From a virus: 31,062 nucleotides of DNA. The stretch is from positions 1 to 31,062 of the IMG/VR virus record IMGVR_UViG_3300021960_000323; one strand, written 5' to 3'. This document shows, piece after piece, positions 1 through 8,409 of this stretch (its first letter is position 1; every line of letters starts with the position of its first letter). The position numbers were made by a program, and so were the translations under genes. The notes beneath the pieces were generated by a model. That model saw only the letters and a list, made by a program, of their open reading frames with translations, did no database searches and had not been told where the DNA came from.

Positions 1-731
1 GCCTCATACTCGTATCGAGCCATATCAGCATCGATAGCGCGTTGTGTCATGCCTTGACGTTGCGCCCCTACTCTATCCATTGCATTGAATAATCCTAATG
101 GAGCATTCATTGTAGTAGGATACTGACCTTGACCAAACTGCTGTTGCTGTATACCCATCTGAGCAAACGGCATACGCATACCTTGAGCCTGTTGATAAGC
201 CTGATTGTACATTTGAGCAGTAGGTTTAGTAAGACCAGACTGTACTGCATCTGTAATAGCGCGATCAGATACTAACTGATTACGGCTTGAGCCTCCCGGT
301 TGATACTGTACCTGATTCTGTCTAATGCCCGGTAGTATATTCTTTTGCAAGTTACCCATAACATCACTGGTAAACGCATCCGTCATTGCGCCAAACGGTG
401 TACCCGCTCCAGTACGTACATTACCTGCTAGTAGATCAGCAGACTGTCCTGCATTAAAGCCTGTGTAACCACCAAGGCTACGCATAAGCGCACCTTCACC
501 ACCTGCTTGCATACCAATAGCCCTTGGGCCTGTAGCATAGTTGAGTGTAGACTCTTGTGCCATAGTCTGAGCAGGGTCAAAACCTGCAATCGTTTCACCC
601 GGATAGTACGCAGGTGCGCCACGATTGTATATGTTCTTGGCTTGTTCAAAGCCTCCTGTCAAATACCCCTTTTGTTCAGCCCAAGGCTCAACATTAGTGG
701 TGCTTACTTGTGTTCCGCCGCCTCCACACAT
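1..731 (-). CDS. Virion structural protein, partial (C-terminus off left edge)
   Basis: The frame opens at ATG 731 and runs off the left edge without a stop, giving 243 residues. GAGG lies 8 nt before the ATG. The protein starts MCGGGGTQVSTTNVEPW and is rich in Gly, Gln, Ala and Met, with a long Gln-rich helical stretch (MGIQQQQFGQGQYP) and no membrane segment or enzyme motif. Its place at the end of the tail gene order, together with its composition, suggests an internal or ejected virion protein of the kind common in short-tailed phages. That role is inference from context; no named family was recognised. It follows the acetyltransferase gene after 2 nt. Confidence 0.7.
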   Translation of the reverse strand, partial: MCGGGGTQVSTTNVEPWAEQKGYLTGGFEQAKNIYNRGAPAYYPGETIAGFDPAQTMAQESTLNYATGPRAIGMQAGGEGALMRSLGGYTGFNAGQSADLLAGNVRTGAGTPFGAMTDAFTSDVMGNLQKNILPGIRQNQVQYQPGGSSRNQLVSDRAITDAVQSGLTKPTAQMYNQAYQQAQGMRMPFAQMGIQQQQFGQGQYPTTMNAPLGLFNAMDRVGAQRQGMTQRAIDADMARYEYE

Positions 732-733
732 AT

Positions 734-1177
734 TTAATTCCTCAATTTGTATATTTCGCCAATATGTTTAAATCCAAGACTGTTTTCTAAAAACTTCTTT
801 AGTCCTGATCCTTGGTGTCCATTAGTAGAACCCATAGTTATTTCACTTGCGCCCATTCGTTTACCCCAAGCAACATATTCTTTTAACAGCAGTAGAGCAA
901 GCCTTGTCTTACGATGATCTTTACTTACAAACAAACCTAAATCATCTGTTATCTTTGCATTAGAAAAAAAGTATTCACCAATAGTGGCTAACATACCTGC
1001 TATTACAACGCCATCTTTTTCTCCTACCCATGCGTATCCATGACTCATACAGTATGACACAGTACTAACAAACTTCTGGGTATCGAAAGGTATATCTTTA
1101 TACAAGCCTTCTTGATGCATCTCTTTGGCTAACGCTACAACTTTGTTTATGTCCTTTGTTTCAGCGGGACGAATCAT
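734..1177 (-). CDS. GNAT-family N-acetyltransferase
   Basis: 147 residues. The N-terminal MIRPAETKDINKVVALAKEM is the typical beta1-alpha1 of GNAT enzymes, which move an acetyl group from acetyl-CoA to an amine. The middle has strand GVVIAGMLATIG (beta2-3), then motif A: LGLFVSKDHRKTRLALLLLK. The acetyl-CoA loop reads RKTRLA, whereas the family consensus is R/Q-x-x-G-x-G/A, so the usual glycine is Arg here. The C-terminal KKFLENSLGFKHIGEIYKLR matches the usual GNAT end. GGGAG lies about 10 nt before the ATG. GNAT genes among phage tail genes are common; a virion or host target is not known. The fold call is firm, the substrate unknown. Confidence 0.8.
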   Translation of the reverse strand: MIRPAETKDINKVVALAKEMHQEGLYKDIPFDTQKFVSTVSYCMSHGYAWVGEKDGVVIAGMLATIGEYFFSNAKITDDLGLFVSKDHRKTRLALLLLKEYVAWGKRMGASEITMGSTNGHQGSGLKKFLENSLGFKHIGEIYKLRN

Positions 1178-1183
1178 ATTTTA

Positions 1184-1831
1184 TCAACTCCCATCTGAAT
1201 CAGGAGGTCTTCCCGGTGACCCCGGTGTCCACTCCTCCTCTTCTTCTTCATTACCAAATAGTTCTTCTGGAGGTGTAATATTTAAATCGCCAAACGGTGA
1301 GCCGTAATAACTTACAGGGCCAACACCAAAGATATTAGGTTGATACTGTGCTATCTCATTAGGTAACCCATATCGTTCTGAGTATTGCTGTGACCAAGGT
1401 TGGTATAGTAGTCCACCATCGCCACCAAAGGGATTACCTGCCTGAATAAACTCTGAGTAATCTCTGGCTTGTGGCCTATCGTATGCTTGTGTAAGCAATG
1501 GAAAGTATTTGTTAGGTCTTGGGTATGGGCCAATATTAGAATCCAATAGCCCACTTCTACCACTGCTACCACTGCTACCACCTGACTCTTCACCGCCTCC
1601 AACATCATTACCTCTTTGCCACCAAGCATTACCAGAGGCTTCTTTAGCAACTTCCCTAGCCTTCCAAGCATTAAAGGCATCCATCTTACTTATCCATTCT
1701 TGTTTAGGAGCGTCAGCAGATGGAAGAGTTACGCCGGGAACTTCATCATAGCGAAGTTGTCTAGCGTGTTTTAATATTTTGTCATGGTCTTTAGACCAAG
1801 CATCTCCACCAAACATTCCTCCGCTACACAT
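1184..1831 (-). CDS. Glycine/acidic-rich putative virion protein
   Basis: 215 residues, family not recognised. It starts MCSGGMFGGDAW, much like the MCGGGG start of the gene at 1-731. Residues 75-95 are a Gly/Ser linker (GGGEESGGSSGSSGRSG), followed by a Pro/Tyr-rich part and an acidic tail (EEEEEEW). This looks like a low-complexity, partly disordered structural protein. AAGGA lies about 8 nt before the ATG. It sits in the late operon between the glycosidase-like gene and the acetyltransferase, with 6 and 15 nt gaps. A virion role is inferred from position only. Confidence 0.6.
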   Translation of the reverse strand: MCSGGMFGGDAWSKDHDKILKHARQLRYDEVPGVTLPSADAPKQEWISKMDAFNAWKAREVAKEASGNAWWQRGNDVGGGEESGGSSGSSGRSGLLDSNIGPYPRPNKYFPLLTQAYDRPQARDYSEFIQAGNPFGGDGGLLYQPWSQQYSERYGLPNEIAQYQPNIFGVGPVSYYGSPFGDLNITPPEELFGNEEEEEEWTPGSPGRPPDSDGS

Positions 1832-1846
1832 AGTTAATTCCTTTCA

Positions 1847-2887
1847 TTATTTAAATCTCCAGTTTCCAAAGATTATTACTTTGCCATCATTACGAACTGT
1901 TACGCCAGTATCTATGGTTTCTGTAATGGGTCTAACCATCATCAACTCGTAATAGTTTTCTGTAGCGTAGTTAAACGTAGCCATAAATGGCAGGTCAATT
2001 AAGTTAGCCGCACTAACTGTGACCAATGCTAATGCAAATACATATAACTCTTGATCGTTTTTCTTTACGAAGTCTTCCCATCTGTCCCATTCGGACTTGG
2101 TTGTTTGTCCTTGATCCCACTGTATTGTTTCGCAGGTTGCTGATCCTCTGCCGTTTCCAGTTCCCACAACTCCCTTGTACGAGCAAGCAATGTCTCCATA
2201 CCTTTTTGCCAATGCGCTTGTTCCGTTGAGGTGGTACTCAGATACGACAACTGGCTTACCAAGCCTAAGTGCTTCTTCGATACTTTTTCTGAATTGTGAC
2301 TCACTCAGGTTAAAACCAGTTTGCAAATAGATAACGTCTGCTTGAGCATAGTATTCAGGTTTGACTCCGGGGGTTAGGTGTACACCAATAGGTTTGTTAA
2401 CACCTTTGTTTCTAAGGTTCTGTATTAGCACGTTTACTTCTTGTGCTGAGTAATATTCATCGCACTCAAGGCATACAACGTAATGGCTAACAAGATCATC
2501 TACTGCATCTACTACTTGGTTCTGATAGTCTATCTGATTCTGTAGCCCCTGCTTGTATGCTTGTGGACTGTCATCAGATATAAGCCACATTACAGGAGCC
2601 AGATTTTTATTACGCAACTTATTAAGACGATCACGCCAAGCAACTCTATTAACACTACTCACCTCTTTAAACGAAGAGTCATAACTTCTAGCCATTACAT
2701 CAGCGTGTGTATCACCGTTAGCGTTTAACTTTTCTATAACCAAATCACGCCAGTGATTACTTGTCTCATCTGACAGCCAGTTTAATGTACTGTACTTGTC
2801 CCTCTCTATTAGGAATGTAGACTTGTAGTCGCCAATTACGGCAGTGCTGACTATAGCGGCAACCAGTAATGCTAGAATCTTTTTCAC
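1847..2887 (-). CDS. Secreted glycoside-hydrolase-like (TIM-barrel) protein
   Basis: 346 residues from a GTG start whose GTGA overlaps the upstream stop. Residues 1-19 (MKKILALLVAAIVSTAVIG) form a signal peptide or a weak signal anchor. The body alternates strands and helices like a TIM barrel: APVMWLISDD (97-106), SHYVVCLECDEYY (134-146), KPIGVHLTPGVKP (165-177), ADVIYLQTGF and KPVVVSEYHLNG (211-222). By analogy with clan GH-A enzymes, E141 or E144 after the fourth strand and E217 after the seventh could be the acid/base and nucleophile. No GH family number is claimed. A Sec-type signal in a tail operon is odd: it could be a lysis enzyme, a depolymerase or an envelope-targeted protein. Confidence 0.6.
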   Translation of the reverse strand: MKKILALLVAAIVSTAVIGDYKSTFLIERDKYSTLNWLSDETSNHWRDLVIEKLNANGDTHADVMARSYDSSFKEVSSVNRVAWRDRLNKLRNKNLAPVMWLISDDSPQAYKQGLQNQIDYQNQVVDAVDDLVSHYVVCLECDEYYSAQEVNVLIQNLRNKGVNKPIGVHLTPGVKPEYYAQADVIYLQTGFNLSESQFRKSIEEALRLGKPVVVSEYHLNGTSALAKRYGDIACSYKGVVGTGNGRGSATCETIQWDQGQTTKSEWDRWEDFVKKNDQELYVFALALVTVSAANLIDLPFMATFNYATENYYELMMVRPITETIDTGVTVRNDGKVIIFGNWRFK

Positions 2888-3630
2888 TGGCTAACCTGAA
2901 TAACGCTAAGTGTTGCGCTAGGAATTGCTGGCGCAAATGCAGATGCCACTAAACCATGCAAGTCTAAGTCTAAATCGTTGGTAGCCCACATAGCCTGCAA
3001 GTAAGAACCGCCACTTATCTCAAATATCCCAGAACGGCTAATAGTTCTTCTGTGGTTATTAGACTCTAGCGTATGTACCATGCCAGAGTTAGCAATATCA
3101 GTACCATCTACAGCAGGCCAGAAGTAAACCTCTTTAGAACTGGCATTTTCTGAGTGGATGGTTGCAGTAAAGTCTATATAGTACCTACCACTGTGGGTAA
3201 AGTTAATCTTAGTAGTATCTACGGAATCTACTGATACACCCCTAGAATACGCTGTTCCACCCCATGTAACACCTTGTCCAGTATCAACTGCCCCTGCAAT
3301 TTGATTGCTTGTGTCGTAGAACTGCCCATAATCTCCAGCGCCACCAGCGCCAGACATAGCAATCCATTGAGTGCCATCGTACCAATAAATATTTTCACCT
3401 TGTCCAGTAGCCCAATCTGATCCATCTGAGTACCGTATATCTCCAGCCCTTGGTTTTTCTGGCGCTTTATGCGTAGACTCAAGCCTCATTACATCAAGGT
3501 TAAATATAATATCTGACAATCTGTTTAGTTCGCTAAACAAGTAATCAGACAAGTTCTCATTGTTTACTGGAGCAGGGTTAGGAGTCCATCTGTTTACTGA
3601 CTTAATGTTTTTAACTGGAGCATTAGCCAT
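2884..3630 (-). CDS. Tail protein with C1q/TNF-like jelly-roll C-terminus
   Basis: 248 residues. Residues 1-45 are an attachment-like region (NLSDYLFSELNRLSDIIFNL). Residues 60-95 form the module GDIRYSDG...YWYDGTQWIAM, seen in variant form in other fibre genes of this window. From about 95 to the end the protein is beta-rich, with GRYYIDFTATIHSENASSKE and a closing TLSVIQVSQ, as in trimeric jelly-roll (C1q/TNF-like) receptor-binding tips. The likely role is a tail knob or fibre protein. It overlaps the nozzle gene by 8 nt and ends in a GTGA overlap with the glycosidase-like gene. The tip assignment is from pattern, not a search. Confidence 0.65.
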   Translation of the reverse strand: MANAPVKNIKSVNRWTPNPAPVNNENLSDYLFSELNRLSDIIFNLDVMRLESTHKAPEKPRAGDIRYSDGSDWATGQGENIYWYDGTQWIAMSGAGGAGDYGQFYDTSNQIAGAVDTGQGVTWGGTAYSRGVSVDSVDTTKINFTHSGRYYIDFTATIHSENASSKEVYFWPAVDGTDIANSGMVHTLESNNHRRTISRSGIFEISGGSYLQAMWATNDLDLDLHGLVASAFAPAIPSATLSVIQVSQ

Positions 3631-5458
3631 AACTTCTTAAACCTCTAAGTCCACGTTGCTGTACTTCAAATGCTACACCATGCAGTTTCCAATCCATGTC
3701 CGTAGTAGACTCTACTTTAATACCAAAGTATTTTCCGCTTATACGGCATGATACTTTAGATTGACTGTTAGGATTAAACGCTACTGGGCCTTCCCAAGTA
3801 ATACCTTGTTCTGTACTTATCTGCCTACCGATATAAACATTAACAGTGTTGTCACCTGATACTTCAATCTGGGGATATACCGCAGATACAAACTTAACAG
3901 ACTGCGGATCATTTAAATCAAGACCTGTACGTTCTATATACGATACCATGTTAATACCGTCTTTGGTGTTACCAAAACTATCACGAAATATCTTGGTATT
4001 AGTTACGTCACAGAATACTAAGTTCTTTTTGACGTTATCGTAGTTTCGTTCACCCCATGTTCCTGTGCCAACATCCCAATACTCTAAACTGGCATCCCAT
4101 GTAGCGCCAACAGTAATATCTATAATACCATTGTTAATAAAAGAGGTATCTGGTAAATCTCTGAATGAAAAAGTGTTGTCTTTCCAATTCCATATAAGGG
4201 CTTTGTCTACTACATCACTGCCAGAACTAGGAAAGCAAGCAAGCATTTCATTACGAACATAGTCTGCGGCAACAAAACATTTTTGATAGTTATCGCCAGA
4301 CAAATCTTCAAACATTGCCCTACGCACTTTGTTAGGCAGTAGAGGTGTTACAGTTTGACCATTACATATGTAACAATCACTATTACCAATAAAGAAATGA
4401 CCGCCATCAAACTCTTTGATAGCCTCTTTAGATAATGCGCCAACAGTAGGGCTAAGAAGTTTAAATGAGAATATGTAGGGAGTTCCTACATAGTTCATAA
4501 TGTAAATAGAATCTTCTTTATAGATTAAGAATGAATCACCTAATGGTAATCCGTCTACAATATCACCGGGCGTATCAGATAGTTCGTACTCACCTGCATC
4601 TAGTGTAGCGTCAGTCTCATCCCATGTAGAAGGAGCCGCACCATAAGCGGCTTCAGTAGACCATTTAACTAATCTTGGCTCTGGGTTGTCCCTGTTCCAA
4701 TTAAGACCTACAAGAAATGTTCTAAATGATCTAATAGACTTACATGAATTACCACTAGGCCAGTTTTGTAGTTCTCTAAATGGCGTAGCAGTGCTAGGTA
4801 TACCCGCAGACAAAGGCCACATTTGCGGCGTATCAAATCCATTAGTAGCAACCACAAGACCGTTAAGGTTGGTAGCAGTCCATCTACGACTAGAAGTATT
4901 TGCACCGTAATCATCATCTGTTGTAACTGTAGAGCCTGACACATATACAGTAGTATTGTCAGGATGAGCATAGGTTGTTGTGCCTGTAAGAGTAATGACC
5001 CCTGTTACTGTATCTCTAGCGCTGTAAGTTAACTCTTCATATTGATTAGCAGTTCCAGTATCTATTCCAATTCTTAACGTACCTGTAGCAGACAGGGCGG
5101 TTAATGCCGCTCCTGTATCTACAGTAATAGTAGCCGCACTTGCTAAAACAGCACCATTTAAAGTTAGTGTGTTTTGTCTTGTAACATCAATCCATGTAGT
5201 ACCTGTGTAAACCGCAATGTCTGTAGAGCCATAGGCTATCCAGTAATACAGTCCTGCTGATGTTAAATATGGATGAATGTAGTATGGGGCAAACGGACAA
5301 GTAGCCATCACTTCCTTGTAACCTGCGACTTTCTTTACGCCGTTATCAAGGAATCTTACATTGTTTCCGTCAGACCATGCACCTTGTGGAAGATTATAAG
5401 GAGGTATATCCTTAATTATTCCTATAGAGCCTACGTTATCAAAAGGTATTAGCGGCAT
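3623..5458 (-). CDS. Tail nozzle / packaged-DNA stabilisation protein (P22 gp10-like)
   Basis: 611 residues. The start, MPLIPFDNVGSIGIIKDIPP then LPQGAWSDGNNVRFLDNGVKK, is typical of P22 gp10-like proteins, which close the portal channel and carry the fibres. A Thr/Ala-rich beta insert occupies about residues 95-180. It is followed by propeller-like repeats (LNGLVVATNGFDTPQMWP, RSFRTFLVGLNW, LGDSFLIYKEDSIYIMNYVG, DGGHFFIGNSDCYICNG). The C-terminus (KYFGIKVESTTDMDWKLHGV) is the usual beta domain. It starts just after the upstream stop with no clear ribosome site, so translation is probably coupled. Length and gene position fit the family. Confidence 0.8.
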   Translation of the reverse strand: MPLIPFDNVGSIGIIKDIPPYNLPQGAWSDGNNVRFLDNGVKKVAGYKEVMATCPFAPYYIHPYLTSAGLYYWIAYGSTDIAVYTGTTWIDVTRQNTLTLNGAVLASAATITVDTGAALTALSATGTLRIGIDTGTANQYEELTYSARDTVTGVITLTGTTTYAHPDNTTVYVSGSTVTTDDDYGANTSSRRWTATNLNGLVVATNGFDTPQMWPLSAGIPSTATPFRELQNWPSGNSCKSIRSFRTFLVGLNWNRDNPEPRLVKWSTEAAYGAAPSTWDETDATLDAGEYELSDTPGDIVDGLPLGDSFLIYKEDSIYIMNYVGTPYIFSFKLLSPTVGALSKEAIKEFDGGHFFIGNSDCYICNGQTVTPLLPNKVRRAMFEDLSGDNYQKCFVAADYVRNEMLACFPSSGSDVVDKALIWNWKDNTFSFRDLPDTSFINNGIIDITVGATWDASLEYWDVGTGTWGERNYDNVKKNLVFCDVTNTKIFRDSFGNTKDGINMVSYIERTGLDLNDPQSVKFVSAVYPQIEVSGDNTVNVYIGRQISTEQGITWEGPVAFNPNSQSKVSCRISGKYFGIKVESTTDMDWKLHGVAFEVQQRGLRGLRSYG

Positions 5459-5821
5459 TTATTCTGGTGGCGTGGGCCATGTAATGTTAAATGGATCAGA
5501 CTGAGTTGTAATATCTCTTAACTCTTGTCTGTAAACTTTCCACTCATCTCTTAGGCTTTCTTCCATAGGTACATCAGGTAGAACAGTCCAATCAGAATCT
5601 TCTAGTTTATACTTTTGTTCGACCCTTACGCTTGACCACTGAGTATCTGGAACATATCCTAGAACTCTGTTATAAGCAGGTTTGTCAGGCGGGTTGTTAT
5701 AAATAACGTGTTTATCGTAGTTGTCCTCAGAAAACTCAAATTCATTGGCATCTATCATAAACCCATTATTGGGCGTTAATTGAATAAGGCAATCACTAAC
5801 AAATCCTGCTGATAAAATCAT
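5459..5821 (-). CDS. Phage tail assembly chaperone-like protein
   Basis: 120 residues. The start at 5821 is preferred over an ATG 6 nt upstream because GAGG lies 7 nt before it and its ATGA overlaps the fibre stop. The C-terminal part, LRDEWKVYRQELRDITTQ then DPFNITWPTPP, is the hallmark of the tail-assembly chaperone group I know as Phage_tail_APC, in which W-x-x-YRQ-x-LRDIT precedes a terminal proline-rich tag. The N-terminal half is unassigned. It lies directly downstream of a fibre gene, the usual place for a chaperone that folds or trimerises that fibre. Confidence 0.75.
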   Translation of the reverse strand: MILSAGFVSDCLIQLTPNNGFMIDANEFEFSEDNYDKHVIYNNPPDKPAYNRVLGYVPDTQWSSVRVEQKYKLEDSDWTVLPDVPMEESLRDEWKVYRQELRDITTQSDPFNITWPTPPE

Positions 5822-6552
5822 AACCATTCCTCTACAATAAATTCATACTGTGCATACCCTGCCCAACCATCAAGAGGATACTGGTTTTGTCCATATATTG
5901 CTATTGTTCTTGCTCCTGCTGCAAGACCTGTAATCTCCCAAGTATGACTACCCATTCCACGCATAACACTTGTTCCACCCGCATGACTACCTGCCGCTAA
6001 GTCATCATCAAAGTATTGCATAAGGATTGCCCCAGAAGGAGTTACGCCTGTTGCGGCGGCATCAACATACAAAGATACCAAGTTTCCTTCGCTTGGGCTA
6101 GGCGTTCCAAAACTAGAAGCAACTTCACAGTCACATCTCCAAGTTACAGCAAGTTTAGATGAAGCGTTTTGCTTTGTGTAAGATATAGACATATCGGTCA
6201 AGGTAGGTGTAGACGCTCTAACGGTTGATGTGCTAGTGCCTGTATAAAACTGCCTGTTCAAAAGTGTGACACTGTTTGCTACAGCAGACACAACCTCCCA
6301 ATCAGAGTTAGCAGTATTCCTAACCTTAACTAAATCAGTAGAAGTATCAAACCAGAGTTGTCCTGCTGACGTAGATGTAGGTGCTGTTGTTCCTGTATGA
6401 ATACCGTTAATGGCTTCATATGCGTTAGGGAGTGTACCCTGTAAAACAGACTTAATTAGTCTAAGGTGATCGTCACCCTGACTAATTGCATCTGTACCTG
6501 TAGGGTTAGTGTCTACCAACCCGCTAATAAAACTTGCGCTTTCTAATGCCAT
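5818..6552 (-). CDS. Tail fibre protein
   Basis: 244 residues. Residues 1-45 (MALESASFISGLVDTNPTGT then DAISQGDDHLRLIKSVLQ) are a virion-attachment region closely resembling the start of the protein at 9979-10371. It is followed by the module GQLWFDTSTDLVKVRNTANSDW at about residues 63-85. Residues 95-244 are beta-rich (TKQNASSKLAVTWRCDCE, HTWEITGLAAGARTIAIYGQ) and end YAQYEFIVEEW, suggesting a jelly-roll tip. A chaperone-like gene follows with a 4-nt overlap. AAGG lies about 7 nt before the ATG. Confidence 0.75.
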   Translation of the reverse strand: MALESASFISGLVDTNPTGTDAISQGDDHLRLIKSVLQGTLPNAYEAINGIHTGTTAPTSTSAGQLWFDTSTDLVKVRNTANSDWEVVSAVANSVTLLNRQFYTGTSTSTVRASTPTLTDMSISYTKQNASSKLAVTWRCDCEVASSFGTPSPSEGNLVSLYVDAAATGVTPSGAILMQYFDDDLAAGSHAGGTSVMRGMGSHTWEITGLAAGARTIAIYGQNQYPLDGWAGYAQYEFIVEEWL

Positions 6553-6555
6553 ATT

Positions 6556-6858
6556 TTAACCTTTAGGATACTTTGTTTTAATTGACTGTCGTAATCCTTC
6601 CAACGCAGTGACAGACGCCATGCGTTCTTCGACTACGCCTTCCCATAAAGCGACGATCAGTTCGTCAATTGATGGATACTCAACCTGTCGATCACGTTGA
6701 TATTGTGTTGCGTCTTGCTCTGCTTGCAGTCGTGCGACCTCTGTTTCGTAATCTGATTGAACAACAGAAACTTGGTTGCCGTCTTTGTCCATTGCTCCCG
6801 CAGTGTCATCAATAGAGACAACGTTTGGATATAGGTTGTAGATTGCTTGATGGTTCAT
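6556..6858 (-). CDS. Fibre-associated small protein (probable assembly chaperone)
   Basis: 100 residues, highly charged and largely helical: SDYETEVARLQAEQDATQYQ then RDRQVEYPSIDELIVALWEG, ending RQSIKTKYPKG. The pattern YPS-x-x-E-x-x-x-A-W-E and the final KYPKG resemble the C-terminal part of the neighbour at 7466-7780 (AYPSWQEQMDMMYHD ... VKEAYPK), so the two are probably distant paralogues. Phages often place such a protein after each fibre gene as a folding factor or tip-linked helix. It overlaps the fibre gene upstream by 4 nt. Function is inferred. Confidence 0.6.
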   Translation of the reverse strand: MNHQAIYNLYPNVVSIDDTAGAMDKDGNQVSVVQSDYETEVARLQAEQDATQYQRDRQVEYPSIDELIVALWEGVVEERMASVTALEGLRQSIKTKYPKG

Positions 6859-7469
6859 GCGCCTATCTCCATTAAAGTTATAGTGCTTCCAGTTGTAATC
6901 GTAGAAACTCCAGTCATTTGATTGATAAGAATTGTGTTAGATGAATGACTTGACCATACATCAAACGAATAAGTTATTGCAGAGGTTGAAGATGGTGAAT
7001 CTAAAAAATTGCCTGACGCTGGTTTTACTATATCGGAGGCTCTGTTTTGCAAATTAAAACTTGAAGCGTTAGACCCGCTAGACGGTTGTGCTATTGCAGT
7101 CGTGTCCCTCATTAGGTTGCAAAATCCTGAGTAACTTGCGGAGGTTGAATGATTTATTATCCAAGAAATTAAAATTTTGCTACTTGTTGCTGATGGTGTG
7201 ATTGATGCTGTTAATCCCGTAAGTGTTACAGCGTTTCCAACTCCAACAGCATTTGTTGAAAAAGTATCATTTTTAAAAGTTGAAACAACCTGCAACACTT
7301 TGCCAAAACCCGAAGCAGTGCCTGAGTTTGTTATTGTTCCACCACTGTCAATTGTCAGCGTTCCACCACTAGGGATCGTTAGCCCACTGTCTTTAATTGT
7401 GACCCCATCGACTGCAACGCCATTAGCAGAAGTTCGTTCGGAGATCGTGTCAACTTTAACTTCACTCAT
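6855..7469 (-). CDS. Short tail fibre protein
   Basis: 204 residues. The N-terminus MSEVKVDTISERTSANGVAV then DGVTIKDSGLTIPSGGTL is the common short-fibre start with SERT-x-x-NGV-x-x-DGVTIKD. Residues 25-55 are Gly/Ser/Thr beta-repeats. The rest (KVLQVVSTFKNDTFSTNAVG, SATSSKILISWIINHSTSAS) is a Ser/Thr-rich beta domain like receptor-binding tips. ATGA overlap with the upstream chaperone-like gene and a 4-nt overlap with the downstream one make it one fibre/chaperone pair of the cassette. Confidence 0.75.
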   Translation of the reverse strand: MSEVKVDTISERTSANGVAVDGVTIKDSGLTIPSGGTLTIDSGGTITNSGTASGFGKVLQVVSTFKNDTFSTNAVGVGNAVTLTGLTASITPSATSSKILISWIINHSTSASYSGFCNLMRDTTAIAQPSSGSNASSFNLQNRASDIVKPASGNFLDSPSSTSAITYSFDVWSSHSSNTILINQMTGVSTITTGSTITLMEIGA

Positions 7470-7780
7470 TTAGGGTATGCCTCCTTAACGGCTTCGATTG
7501 CATCAAGCCAAGTGCGTGAGCCTTCTGTTTGGTCGTGATACATCATGTCCATTTGTTCTTGCCAAGATGGGTACGCTTCTGCTCTTGCTATTGAATAGTC
7601 TGCTGTTTTTTTTAAATACCCGCTTTTTTCAATCTCTGACCATGCTGTTTCCAGTTCCGCTTGAGTTGGCTGTGGGTCAGGACCACTCCACTCAATAATC
7701 TCATGCGGAGTGTTTGACTGGCTTAATCGATATTGATTGGCGTTAAGACCTAAATGAATAATGCAAAGACTAATGTCCAT
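7466..7780 (-). CDS. Fibre-associated small protein (probable assembly chaperone)
   Basis: 104 residues. The N-terminal half carries IIEWSGPDPQPTQAELETAW, a proline-rich turn followed by helices. The C-terminal half, YSIARAEAYPSWQEQMDMMY then HDQTEGSRTWLDAIEAVKEA, is a helical signature seen in many phage fibre chaperone-type proteins. It resembles the gene at 6556-6858 in the YPS...YPK region. A strong AGGAGG lies just before the ATG, and the ATG shares its first base with the stop of the fibre gene upstream (TAATG). Confidence 0.65.
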   Translation of the reverse strand: MDISLCIIHLGLNANQYRLSQSNTPHEIIEWSGPDPQPTQAELETAWSEIEKSGYLKKTADYSIARAEAYPSWQEQMDMMYHDQTEGSRTWLDAIEAVKEAYPK

Positions 7781-8409
7781 TACGCCTCCTTGTAAATTTC
7801 GACGAAAGTGTATTTTTCGACAACGTTACCAGTATCAGCACCACCCTCGAACCCAAACCCATAAGTTGCGTACCCAGTTGCACAATGGTGACGTATTTCG
7901 TAAACATTAGACCCGCTAGGAGTTACTCGCGCCATTCCGGTCGAAGGATCAGATTCACCGTCATAAGTATCACCCCATCGTGCATCTCCATATTCGATGT
8001 ACGCTGTTCCTGTAACGTCATAAAGTGCCGCTTTATGCCTACCAACTCTTGCGGCGGGCGCAGACCACTTTATAAGATATGAACCCGCTCCAAGAGTAAA
8101 TTGATTGCTTGAAATTGAAACAATGCCATCGGGGTCAGCAATTTTTGTATTCAAATCTCTGGTTCGCCACAAAGCATTTGCAAATGTGCCTCCGCTAGTG
8201 CCTGATGATTTCTGATCGCAAATAAGAGCATAAGAAACAAACCCGCTACTGAACCCAGTTGCGGTTGCGCCTGTTGCGTCAATCGTCGCACCCGATGCAA
8301 TGTCAAGAGTCGTGCCTGATGGGACTGTAAACGTATCCCCCGAATCCCCTAATGTAAAATCCGTACCTGTAGCGGGGCTTATCTTGTTTGCTTTAATTTC
8401 ACTGGACAT
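7780..8409 (-). CDS. Short tail fibre protein with jelly-roll-like tip
   Basis: 209 residues, starting MSSEIKANKISPATGTDFTL. The ATG at 8409 is preferred because GGGAG lies 7 nt upstream; a TTG one codon earlier is unlikely. Residues 20-50 are short beta repeats (SGTTLDIASGATIDATGAT). From about 60 on, SYALICDQKSSGTSGGTFAN and LGAGSYLIKWSAPAARVGRH followed by KAALYDVTGTAYIEYGDARW match C1q/TNF-like trimeric tips that bind receptors. It is coupled to small genes on both sides. Confidence 0.75.
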   Translation of the reverse strand: MSSEIKANKISPATGTDFTLGDSGDTFTVPSGTTLDIASGATIDATGATATGFSSGFVSYALICDQKSSGTSGGTFANALWRTRDLNTKIADPDGIVSISSNQFTLGAGSYLIKWSAPAARVGRHKAALYDVTGTAYIEYGDARWGDTYDGESDPSTGMARVTPSGSNVYEIRHHCATGYATYGFGFEGGADTGNVVEKYTFVEIYKEA

